Shown here: in pieces, positions 1-10,600 of the stretch
How the letters are laid out: every line of letters starts with the position of its first letter
Numbering within the stretch: position 1 is the first letter of the stretch
NCBI GenBank assembly: GCA_013368375.1
Contig: JAACJP010000020.1
Location: forward strand, 310,001 to 374,000
DNA: 64,000 nucleotides
Direction of reading: 5' to 3'
Origin: Tricholomella constricta
Taxonomy: Eukaryota > Basidiomycota > Agaricomycetes > Agaricales > Lyophyllaceae
Made by a program: the position numbers and the translations under genes
The notes under the pieces: generated by a model
The model's database searches: none
What the model was told of the DNA's origin: nothing
The model's input: only the letters and a program-made list of their open reading frames with translations

Positions 1-198
1 ACGCAGACCCACATTCCATTTAGAACTCCCATCATCAAAAGAACCACGAGACCCAGACCCGATTCGCAGGAGTCAATCAATTGCGGACGGAATACATGCT
101 GCCGGAGAGCAGCATAAAACTAAGATGCACGAACGGTTGCATCAACTGATACACGAGCGACTGGCTGTACGCCTATCGCTCCCTGATGGTATGAAATC

Positions 199-705
199 TT
201 GTCGTGCGGACTCAAAGTCCGTAGGGTACTGCTCAAGCCCGAGTTCTTCGCTGTTCGTGTGACCGAAGGACTTGCACTGGTCGGAGAGGAGGACGATGTG
301 CTGAAAGCGATCCGCAAGGGCAATCGCGACGGAGCACAGGAGGATGCGGTCGCGAAAGCAGCGCAACTGGTCAAGGCATCCAACATCGCCGGTCGCTCCC
401 TACGCTTCGGCGAGTGGGGAGAGGAAGGCGGTCTGCTCACGTTCCGTGGACGGATCTATGTCCTGAACGTTCCTGACCTCCGCCGACGCATTGTGGAGCA
501 GCATCATGACTCCAAGGTCGCCGGTCACCCGGGTCGCTGGAAGACGCTCGAGCTGGTGTCGCGCAACTACTGGTGGCCCCAGATGTCGCGCTTCATCGGT
601 TCATACACCAGCACCTGCGACATGTGCTTGCGCATGAAACCCCGCCGCCAACTCCCCGTCGGACAGCTGCAGCCGCTCCCAATTCCCGAAGGCCGATGGA
701 ACAAC
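199..705 (+). pseudogene. Gypsy-2 integrase N-terminal fragment
   Basis: This is a fragment of a Ty3/Gypsy polyprotein running from the end of the RNase H/connection region into the integrase zinc-binding domain. Seen: a glutamate/lysine-rich linker, then an H2C2-type zinc finger (HHDSKVAGHPGRW ... CDMCLRMK) with the YWWPQM motif typical of integrase N-termini, then LPIPEGRW, which in related elements leads into the catalytic core. The core is missing. At about 700-712 the sequence switches, in another frame, to the reverse-transcriptase upstream region of a different family (PPWQEVNHEI). It resembles MarY1-like basidiomycete elements and is the same family as the fragments near 43.6 kb and 54 kb. 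Bases 1-198 probably belong to it too, in a decayed frame. The junction marks a recombination or nested insertion that removed gag of the downstream element. Confidence 0.75.
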
Positions 706-3700
706 AGCTACCACCCTGGCAGGAAGTCAATCACGAGATTACTCTCGTCGATGATGAGAAACAGTACCAGTACCACGCGCCGAGGTGCCCAATGTCCCTT
801 CGCGAGGAATTCTACGCGAAGGTCAATCGGTATACGGATTCTAAATGGTGGGAGCCTCGTTCGGTGAAGCAAGCAGCGCCGCTGCTATGTATCCCGAAAA
901 AAGACGGCTCCCTGAGAACACCCTTGGATGCACGCCAGCGTAACGATAACACGATCAAGGACGTTACGCCCTTGCCAGACCAGGAAGTTATTCGCGAAGA
1001 TGTCGCTAGGGGAAAAATACGTTCAAAAATTGACTTAACAGATGCGTATGAACAAGTACGCATCCTTGAAAAAGATGTACATAAAACCGCCTTCGCAACG
1101 ATAGCGGGAACATACATCAGTAACATCATGCAAATCGGAGACTGCAATGCTCCCACGACATTTCAACGATTAATGACGTCCATCTTTCGGGACGTCATTG
1201 GGAAGTTCATGCATGTGTACTTGGACGATATATTCATATTCTCGAACTCTATTGAGGAACATGAAGACCACTTACGAGTTGTGTTCGAACGATTACGCGA
1301 ACAATCACTCTACCTTAAATGGAAGAAATGCGAATTGTATTCGGACCGCGTTGATTGCCTTGGTCACATTATTGACGACCAAGGAATTCACCCTGACGCT
1401 GACAAACTGGCACGGATCCGTGACTGGAGGAGACCACGGAATTACAACGATATCCAACGATTCGTTGGACTTGTTAATTATCTGGGACAGTTTCTCCCAG
1501 ATATATCTGCGTACACTGGTCCACTAATGGCGATGACCGAGAATGGGTCGCCATTTTATTGGAGACCAATTCATCAACGATGCTTTGAAATGATAAAGCA
1601 TATATGCTGCACAACGCCAATTATTCGGCCGATTCAACCGAAGACAGGCGAACCAATTTGGATTATCTGTGATGCCTCCAAGTCAGGCGTCGGTGCGATG
1701 TATGGACAAGGACCTACATGGATCCAAGCCCAGCCGGCTGGATTCATGTCCAAAAAATTCACTAATGCACAGCAGAATTATGCTGTGCATGAGCTCGAGA
1801 CCTTAGCTATTCTCGAAGTGTTACTTAAGTGGGAGGATAAACTTGTGGGCTATAAAATCCACATCATTACCGACCATAAAGCCCTCGAATTCTTTAAGAC
1901 CCAGGTGAATTTATCACCTAGGCAGCGTCGATGGATGGAATACATGTCGCGATTTAACTTCGACATAACCTATGTGAAAGGCGAACTGAATAAAGTCGCC
2001 GATTGTCTATCGCGATACTTCGAGAGCGATAACCATCAAGATCGTTACGACGTCCACGTAGCTGCCGATGCCAGAATCGATCCTACTGGTGAAGATCTAC
2101 CAGTACCACGATACCATGAAATCGTGGAAAAAGTAGTTGAGATTCGAGCGATGAAAGACGTAGAAATACGTCGAAGCAAGCGTCTTCAAGAACGCCAGGA
2201 GGATCGAGATGTCGAAGCTCAGATAATGGAGGCTGCGGCACCAAGTACCGCATCTGGAACATCGTCACACCCTCAGAAAAGCATGAGTCCAACCGAACGG
2301 GAACGTACGGTCGGAGATATTGTCCTCGGGAGGGACACAGTTTCTCCTCCCCCAGACAAAACGGATGAAAAGATCCGTCACGACGTCATTCTTGGATACC
2401 CAAAGGATAAACTATTTTCAGTTATTCTCGCTAACCCAACGGACTTTCGTACGTTCACCACGAAAGACCATCTCATTTGGACCACGAACGCTATAAATGA
2501 TAGCGTTCTATGTATACCGCGAGAACCCAAGCTCATCACCACAATTATTGAGCAAGCCCATAAAACTATGGGCCATTTCGGTGCCGAACAGACTACTGAA
2601 TATATTCGACGATGGTATTGGTGGCCATCACTAGCCACGACCGTGCGTACGTTTTGTAAAACGTGCGAGTACTGCCAGCAGATCAAGACGTCGAATCAAA
2701 AACCGTCAGGGAAACTACACTCCCTGCCAGTACCAACTAAGCCTTGGGATTCTATCGGAATGGATTTTATCGGTCCATTTCCAGAATCAAAGGGATATAA
2801 TTACCTATGGGTAGTAATTTGTCGTATGACGAGTATGGTGCATATGATACCCATACATACGACGATGACAGCAGCCCAATTATCATGGGTATACTTACGG
2901 GAGATCATCAGGCTCCATGGCCTGCCAAGCTCGATCGTAAGCGATCGAGAGACTCTAAGTTTACGTCACGCTGGTGGCGCGAACTACATAAGTTATTAGG
3001 AGCTAAGCTCCTAATGTCGACATCTTTCCATCCTCAGACGGATGGACAAACGGAGCGAGCCAATCGTAGTATTGGCCAGATATTTCGCGCCGTTGTGAGG
3101 CATGACCAAAAGGATTGGGTAGATTGTATACCCATGGCTGAGTTCGCGATAAATGCGAGCGTATCGGCTACCACCAAGTTCGCTCCATTTGAGCTGAATA
3201 GTGGATACATGCCGTCCATGTTGAAAGAGATACGCTCAGACAGCGTAATACCGAAGGGAATTCGAGAGTATGCTGAACGCGCATTGCAGAACATAGCGGA
3301 GGCGCATGCCGCTATAATCAAAGTGCGCGTATTTCAAACGCGCGAGGCAAACAGGCGCCGATCCGCTGGTCCAGAAATAAAGGGGGGAGACTTGGTGTAT
3401 TTATCCACCAAGAACTTGAACCTCCCCAAGGGACGCGCCCGTAAATTGTGCCCGAAATTCGTCGGGCCCTACAAAGTGCTGAAGGCCATGCCAGACACGT
3501 CGAACTATACGTTGGAATTACCTACGGCACTCATGGAGCGCCGGATACATCCAACATTTCATATATCGATGTTGCGTCCATACTACGCAATGAATGATAC
3601 AATGTTCCCTAATAGAACTCATCCGGAGCCCTACGATTTTGGGGCGCCGGATAATCACGAATGGTTCGTAGAAGACATTTTGGGCCATAGATGGACCCAA

Positions 3701-3847
3701 AATAATACTGTGGAATATCAGGTTAGGTGGAGCCTGGGAGACACCACCTGGGAACCGCACACCAACTGTAACAAGTTAGCGGCATTGGATCGCTACTTGG
3801 AACTACAAGGGGCGAAGAGCGCGTCGAGATTACCGCGACGAACCTAG
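699..3847 (+). pseudogene. pol: Gypsy-1 (old copy) pol: RT, RNase H, integrase, chromodomain
   Basis: Domains in order: reverse transcriptase (LLCIPKKDGSLR, ...KIDLTDAYEQVRI, active site YLDDIFIFS at about 1218-1244), RNase H (PIWIICDASKSGVGAMYG, TDHKALEFF), integrase zinc finger (EQAHKTMGHFG...CKTCEYCQQ), catalytic core (first D in SIGMDFIGPF, second D in IVSDR, E in HPQTDGQTERANRS), and a C-terminal chromodomain (HEWFVEDILGHRW...VRWSLGDTTWEP). It is therefore a chromovirus. The frame is open from the RT to the second catalytic aspartate. A 2-nt slip in a GA run (about 2945-2953) then moves the rest into a frame open to 3847. Without it, pol would be full length from the RT on. Gag and protease are missing upstream. 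The copy cannot be autonomous. Confidence 0.9.
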
Positions 3848-3857
3848 AATGTGGCGC

Positions 3858-3865
3858 GGTCATGT
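3858..3865. repeat. Candidate target-site duplication of KDZ-A (left)
   Basis: GGTCATGT lies just outside the left end of KDZ-A and recurs at 29522-29529 just outside the right end. An 8-bp duplication is the length reported for Zisupton-class elements. The element tips between it and the perfect inverted repeat are imperfect (ACATACAGG against AGGTAGGGG), so the exact end could be off by a base. Confidence 0.6.
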
Positions 3866-3873
3866 CACATACA

Positions 3874-4120
3874 GGCACTACAATGTAGCGTGTCCTACTG
3901 TCCAGCGGGGCCATACATGTAGCCGTATTGACGGCACCAGCGGGGCCGCTGGAGCGCCAGCGGGGCCACTACATGTAGCCGTGTTGCACGTTACCAGCGG
4001 GGTCTCTACATGTAGTCGTCTGGCACGGTTCCAGCGGCCCGCTGGTGCTACAGCAGGGCTAATATGCAGCGGGGTAGGGGGCCAGCGGGGGATTGCCCAC
4101 GTCTGCGGACCTCCGCGGGT
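3874..4120 (+). repeat. KDZ-A left terminal inverted repeat
   Basis: It begins GGCACTACAATGTAGCG and matches the reverse complement of 29267-29514 with only a few mismatches and a one-base indel. It contains three copies of the palindrome TACATGTA and several AGCGGGGCC blocks at about 60-bp spacing, which are plausible transposase-binding sites (inference). Confidence 0.9.
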
Positions 4121-4775
4121 TGCCTTTTTGGGGGCTAATACAGCGGGCCTATATGAGCCAGCGGGGGATTGCCCACGTCTGTGGACCTCCGCGGGTCGCC
4201 TTTCTGGGGGCTGATTGCCCACATCTGCGGACCTCTGCAGGTCTCCTTTGTGGGGGCTGGTATGGGGTATTGCCCACATCTGCGGACCTCCGCGGGTCAC
4301 CTTTTTGGGGGCTAATACAGCGGGCCTATATGAGCCAGCGGGGGATTGCCCACGTCTGTGGACCTCCGCGGGTCGCCTTTTTGGGGGCTGGTATGGGGCC
4401 CACATCTGCGGACCTCCGCGGGTCTCGTTGTTGGGGGCTGGTATTGCCCACGTCTGCGGACCTCCGCGGGTCGCCTTTTTGGGGGCTGGTATGGGGGATA
4501 CCCACGTCTGCGGACCTCCGTGGGTCACCTTTTTGGGGGCTGGTATGGGGGATTGCCCACATCTGCAGACCTCCGCGGGTCGCCTTTCTGGGGGCTGGCA
4601 TGGGGGATTGCCCACGTCTGCGGACCTCCGCGGGTCACCTTTTTGGGGGCTAATACAGCGGGCCTATATGGGCCAGCGGGGGATTCCCCACGTCTGCGGA
4701 CCTCCGCATGGGGGATTGCCCACGTCTGCGGACCTCCGCGGGTCGCCTTTTTGGGGGCTAATACAGCGGGCCTAT
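4083..4775 (+). repeat. Subterminal minisatellite of KDZ-A (left)
   Basis: About a dozen degenerate tandem copies of a roughly 55-60 bp unit: GATTGCCCACGTCTGCGG, then ACCTCCGCGGGTCGCC, then TTTTTGGGGGCTGGTATG. Some units are replaced by a variant carrying CTAATACAGCGGGCCTATAT. Three copies in inverted orientation lie next to the right TIR. Long ORFs read through it in several frames on both strands only because the unit lacks stops; none is a credible gene. Confidence 0.9.
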
Positions 4776-5271
4776 ACGTGCTGTCGGCAGCGGCAGAGGG
4801 TTTGCGGGGCATTACCCACGTCCGCAGATAAATATATGTCCGCGGGTTGTTGTCTGTGGCCTATAAGGGCTAAGGTAAAGGCTAGTGGGGCATTCCTCAT
4901 TGCCCGTGGGTTGTGCACGCTCTGACAGCGGGGAATTACGCCATGTCCGCGGCCCATGTCCGCAGCTCATTGTCTGTGGGGCATGTTACATGTAGCATGT
5001 CCAACAAGCCTTCTGGCAAGGGGCCTATATGCTGCTGTCTGAGGCAGCGGAGGCTTTCTTCACGCGTCCGCGGACCAATGCATAACGGGCTCATTTCTCA
5101 CCACCAAGTGAGTTGTCTTGGGCAGCGGCCAATACAAGCATACACTTTCTGCCAATACATGTCCGCGGTGTGGCCGCGGAGTCACACCGGTAAAATACAA
5201 TCAAAACAAATGTGGTGTATATATTGAAAACAAGGCAAATGTTGTACAAATCTGTCACTGATCTTCTACCA
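4776..5271. other. KDZ-A left subterminal region, non-coding
   Basis: About 500 bp between the minisatellite and the 3' end of gene A1. It holds dispersed GTCCGCGG motifs and CAGCGG blocks and no credible ORF. It probably acts as element end plus the 3' untranslated region of A1. Confidence 0.5.
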
Positions 5272-7344
5272 CTAATCATCCAAAATGTTGGCCGGAATGT
5301 GCGCAAATGAGGCGGCGGTGTATCGTCCGCGGGGTACTTGGACTGCAAGCTGCTCATTGAACTCATCGTCTGAAAACTGAAGTAAGCCTTCAAGCATTTC
5401 AATTGGCGGTCTGGCATTACGACGAGCCCGCTGCCTGCGGCCAGTGCGCCGTGTAACCCTAAGTTGCCCCTCCTCACCTGAGTCCTCGGACAGTGAGAGG
5501 ATGTCTGCCCCTTGCTCATCCGGGTCTTGCGTGCCCACCTCCGCGGGGCTGTCATCGTCTGAAAACTCGAGATCAGGGTCATGGAGATCTTCACTTTCCT
5601 CAACCCGATGGCCCGCGGAGCTGACTTCGTCGTCAGATGGCACATAATCTGGTGAGCCTGTGAGCTCAGACAGTAGAAATGATTAAGAATGCAATTTACC
5701 GCTCATCTCCGCAGACCTGGGCTCAGCATCGGAAGGAACATAGTCCGGGGTTGGATAACGCGGTGCTATTTGGGTTCAAACAGTCAGAAAATATACAGAG
5801 ACTGTAGAGGATGCAGCTTACCCGTCATCGCCGCGGGGTCCACCTCATCATCGGAAGGAATATACTCTGGGGTTGGATAACGCGGTGCTATTTGGGTTCA
5901 AACAGTCAGAAAATATATAGAGACTGTAGAGGATGCAGCTTACCCTTCATCTCCACGGGGTCCGCCTCATCATCGGAAGCAATATATTCCGGGGTTGGAT
6001 AACGCGGTGCTATTTGGGTTCAAACAGTCAGAAAATATACAGAGACTGTAGAGGATGCAGCTTACCCATCATCTCCGCAGGGTCCGCCTCATCATTGGAA
6101 GCAATATACTCCGGGGTTGGATAACGGGGTGCTATTTCACAGTCAGGAAATATGAGGAAACATGCAAATCCAGTGCTTACCACCCGTTGCAATGATTGCC
6201 TCCAGATCTACAGGGCTGTCCGCGGCGGGGCCCGCGGCATCCGTGGCTAAGACATTGCTTTGGTAGTAACTCACATATTCCCCACCATCATCAGCTCGGA
6301 GCGGTGGCCTGCAAAAGTGGTCAGGATACTCAGAAGGCAGGAGTTCCCTGGGCCAGCGGACATCATCTCCGAGTGCATCATACCTGTCTGATGGACTGGG
6401 ACTTGCGCTGTGTGAGTCGGAGTCGACCCCCTTTGCCTTCCCTGATGGAAGATCCCCACCAAAGTCGGATCCCAGTGGCCCTGCAGTTGCCTGGGGGTCA
6501 AAGATTCTGAAGAGCTCCCGAGGAAGCATTTCTCCCCTCCCTTGCATATCCGCGGGTTTGATCTGATTGTCCGGGGAGATTTCCTCCGCGGCCCCCGCCT
6601 TTTGAGCTGTGATCTCCTCCTCCGCCTTTAGAGCTGAAGCCTCAAAGATGGTGTTGAAGGTTGCGGCACGGTGGGTGGACTCGAAGGCCTGTGCTTCCAA
6701 AATGGATGCAAAGCCTTGCACACGTGTCCGGCACTGCTGCAGGGCTTGCGGACTTGCTTGTGTCCGCGGGACCCAAAGCGGAGGTGCTTCCTTCCGCTGA
6801 TGACGATGGAGGGCAAGGCATTCCTTCAGGGTAGAATGACTGAGCGGCTCCCGGGGCTCATTATCTTCATGCTCTAGCCACCAGTCACATGCATATTTTG
6901 TGACGGGTGCCGCGGGGTGTTCAAGCGGAAGGGCGGCGTCCAGAGCAAGGATCAGGGCATCCGAGAGCACCAGTGGGCCGTGAGATGTCTGTCCATAGAA
7001 GTGGCATGCAAGAAGTCGGAGGAGGTTTGGAACCTCACAGGGGGCCATCATGCTGGTTGCAGCACCTACATGGGCCAATGCAAAATCCTGTCACAAAAGA
7101 AACTGAGCTGCAATCTGATATTGATTTCACCGCGGGTACTTACAAGCTCCGCGGACAAGTGCTTCTGCATGGAAGCTCGAATTTTTGGATCATTCACTGC
7201 CGCATATTTGACCAGAGAGATATGCAACCTTGATTCGCAGTAAAAGAGGACCTCTTGCAAATGGATTGCGGCTCTGCCAAACGTCGGGAGTAAGAAAGTT
7301 TCGGCATCTATGGACAAGAGCGCGGGAAACGTGGGGGAAGCCAT
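5272..7344 (-). CDS. KDZ-A accessory gene A1, unknown, with amplified mini-exons
   Basis: I do not recognise this protein. The exon model is consistent in phase: 7344-7144; 7087-6181; four 66-nt exons at 6131-6066, 6009-5944, 5887-5822 and 5765-5700; last exon 5657-5272. The total is 1758 nt, 585 aa, with no stop. Introns are 42-56 nt with GTAAGY/GTAAAT donors and CAG/TAG acceptors. The first third is helical and starts MASPTFPALL; the middle is alanine/glutamate rich; each mini-exon encodes a 22-residue unit with core PRYPTPEYIPSDDE. The last exon continues the motif (PDYVPSDDE), then is very acidic, then basic (RRTGRRQRARR). Acidic, tandemly repeated PSDDE motifs suggest a protein-interaction tail (inference). 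It lies 262 bp downstream of, and on the same strand as, the transposase. Confidence 0.7.
5700..6131 (-). repeat. Four tandem 122-bp exon+intron units
   Basis: Each unit is one 66-nt exon plus a 56-nt intron (GTAAGC...CAAATAG). The exon starts and ends in phase 1, so each copy adds exactly 22 residues without frame change. The exon copies lie at 122-bp spacing; the first (6066-6131) has a slightly diverged upstream intron. Confidence 0.9.
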
Positions 7345-7606
7345 TGTGTTTGCCTTGAAGAGTCGATAAGAGATCGGATAAGGGGGAGAAAAGAGTAGTT
7401 GCCATAGTTACATAATTGACAGTTGCTTTCCCACCATCATGTGATTTGACTGCACACGTGCATCCTGCAACATCCACGGACATCATTAGGCAAAGCACAT
7501 CATGTTCAATGGGTCATGTCATCCGCGGACTTGGTTGTTGTCACCCCGCGGACACAATCATTGATCATTCCATTCCATTCTGCACGGCATTGATGATCAT
7601 TCCATT
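7345..7606. other. Spacer between transposase 3' end and gene A1
   Basis: 262 bp containing the transposase 3' untranslated region and presumably the A1 promoter. It contains two CCGCGG motifs and a short direct repeat around TGATCATTCCATTC. No ORF of interest is seen. Confidence 0.4.
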
Positions 7607-10600
7607 CTATGCAAGCAATGCTACATATGATTGATTTACTTCTTTAAATCGTTGCTCCGCCAACCAAGCAAGTTCCTTCCACATGGCTGTCTTCCGCCGT
7701 GCATATGCTGTCGGGCCCAGTTGTCCTGCAGCCGCGGCCTCCGCACCGCGCTCTATCCAGATCTGGGCCTGATGAAGGAAATATCGGGTGGTCCAAGTCA
7801 TTTCATATTGAACAAGAGTGAATTCTTCTGTCCATCGATCCTTTTGTGCCCTTGCCCTCAAGAAATGAACACGTTGAACTATTGGTATCATGTCAGTAAC
7901 AACTCCGCGGGGTTGACGCCAAAGAACATACACTCCAGCACAGCCTCCGGACTATCTGTCGCTTGACCAGGTATTTGCCAAATCCAAGAAAGACTGGTAC
8001 TTCGGATATCAGTTGAGCCCGGAGTGTTGGGATCCAGTATGGCGGTGCTCGATTTCACATGCTTCTTGTCAAGAATTTTGTACCTTTCCAGTGTGCCTTC
8101 ATCCGCACCCAGACGGACAAGCTTTGCTCTGCATTTGTCATACACCCGACAAAGGGTGGTGATTGTGTAATTGAGGGCGGTGATGTTACCCCGCGCGCGC
8201 ATCACCACACCCTTCCGCGGAGCAACTCGGATGACGTGTGAGTACAAAAATGATTTCTCCGCAATTGCATTGCGGAGGTTCTGCAGATGGCGCTCTGCTT
8301 GAACCTTGCGCAATGCAAGCTCAAGTTTAGCCAGATGTGTCTCAGTTTCCCCAGCCGAGGATGGCAGGCAAATAGGTGTCTGCTCTGGTGGTAGGGGTCC
8401 GTCTGTTGCACTGACAGGACGGGAGCGTGTTTGTGCTGGCACCGCGGCGTCTCCGGAGGGTGGCAGGTCCGCGGGGTTCTCGTCTAGGTTGTCAAAGGCT
8501 TCGACGTTCACTGGCACATCCTCCGCGGAGGCCGAAGGAATGAAGTTTATGCTCAGCTGTTTTGATGTGAACACATCAATTTGTGCACGTAGGCTTTGCC
8601 TTTCAGTTTCGACGGCCTTGCGGACATCTTCCCGCGGCTCGCGCACAAGTTGGCGGACTTTGTCTTGAAGGCCAATTCTAGATGGAAACTGTTCAGCTCC
8701 GGAAGACAAATAGAGATAAAATGTCTTACTGGCGCTCCTCAAGATCAAGGCCTGATTGTATCCACTCCTCTTCAGCTGTTGAGTGTTGCACAGGTCCATT
8801 GGAATCTCTCAGCTGCCCAATGTCCGCGGTGCACGCTTTGAGGATGTCCATAGCCTTGACATCATGAACCCTCCTCCGCTCGGCCTCCTGGATCTCCGCC
8901 TCCCAAGTTGTGGTTTGTGTGCGGCTTATGCCTGAAGCGACACCTTTGAAATATTCTTGAGCAGTCTCCAACATCTCTGTCGCCTTTTCGTATGTCCGAC
9001 ACAATGTGACCGCTACTCCGCGGCCGCGGACATGGTCAGTTATCATAACGGAATAGATGAAATTTTACTAACGCATCTGCAGGAGTTTCTTCCAGTTAGA
9101 ATCATTCATATGATCGTCCAGGATCTCCGCTCGGTGTGCCAATGTTGCGGTTCTGGTCATTGGTGACACAGTGTTCAACACGGCCCACAAACTCTCCAGA
9201 ATTTCACCCGCAACTATAGCAGCGCCTGGAATGAATGAAGTTGCAAAGCGGTTAAAGCAATCATCTTTGTGACCGTGAACATGGAGTAGTCCGATGGCCT
9301 GAGCAATAGTCATTCCTGGGGGGAGTAGGTGGCCGATGCGCTTCAGAAAGTGTACCATGTATTGGCAGGCAATATCATAGATCAATAACACCTGGTCAAT
9401 GTCTTCCACATTTGTTGTTTTAAGCGCCTGGAGGAATGCCCAGTCCACATTCTTTTGCTGCTCACCCGCGTGGAGGTCTGACAGGCTGTTGGGGGCAAAA
9501 CAACCATGCCGCGCACATGCAATGGCTACAATTCCTTTAACATCACAGGCTTTGGACACAAGCATTGCCTGCTCAACAGCGCGGAACTGATTCTCGCAAG
9601 GGGCTTTCTAAAATACAGGTTAGCACAGAACGCCGCGGGGTTGATGAACCCCGCTGATGAGCACCGTCCCGCGTTGTACACCGAACCCGCCCATAATATG
9701 GACATCAACCGCTGCGCCACGACGAACACGGTCCGGGATGCGACCAAAGCGCCGAACCGACCGACCGACAATGCGACCGACCGACCGACAATACGACCAA
9801 ATGACCGACGCACCGACCAAGAGACAGAGTAACTTGAAACGCCAGTTCTCCTCTCTAGGCGCACGGAGCACGGAACGCCGTATAACCTGTCAACGACCGC
9901 GCACGTTGGCATGCCAAGGTCTCAACCCGGCGACAACCAAACCCGATTTGAAATTATCATTGAAAACACCTTTGCCCAGCTATTCGCAGAGAGGATCCGG
10001 CCGTACCACGGAGTTCCGCACCCAAGAGCCACTACCGATCGCAAATCCACCACCGATCATACGTCCGACCCGACACCGCGAGCCGATCAAAAGCCCCTTT
10101 GCCGAGCCAGAGAGCGCCACACTCTCTGAAAAGCGTCGCGCGGTACTAAGCTTGGCGGCGCTTCTCCCAATAAACTAGTAAAACACCTGCCTCACCGGCT
10201 CGCGAGAGGCGAGTCGGTCGCATAGTATAAAAACGTACCCATGTACTACCTACTTCCCTTAGTGAATTACAGCCCGTATTTTCCCTCACTCTCAGAGTTA
10301 ATAGCTCAAAAACCGCCGTCTCTGTCGTCTCTGCATCGTTCTCATCGTATAAACCGTCGCCACCGTCGTAAAACCTCGTAACCGCCGTCTCTGTCGTCTC
10401 GTAACCGTCGTCCGAACCCGTGAGTTCTCCGTATTCGTCTCGCTCGTCTCGTTGTCGCACAACCGACACAAAAGTCGTGTTACCGACCCGTTCCACCTGT
10501 AAACGATTGTATTCTATCGCATCGCCGTCGGTTCGACTAATTACAAGTCGGATCGTCTTTACTTTCACCGAACCACCACTTTCAAACCCTGCACACTCGC

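Noticed and set aside
3849..4925. Several overlapping long ORFs on both strands (up to 245 codons)
   Set aside because: They run through the KDZ-A subterminal minisatellite, whose unit has no stops in most frames. The translations are only the repeat unit over and over.
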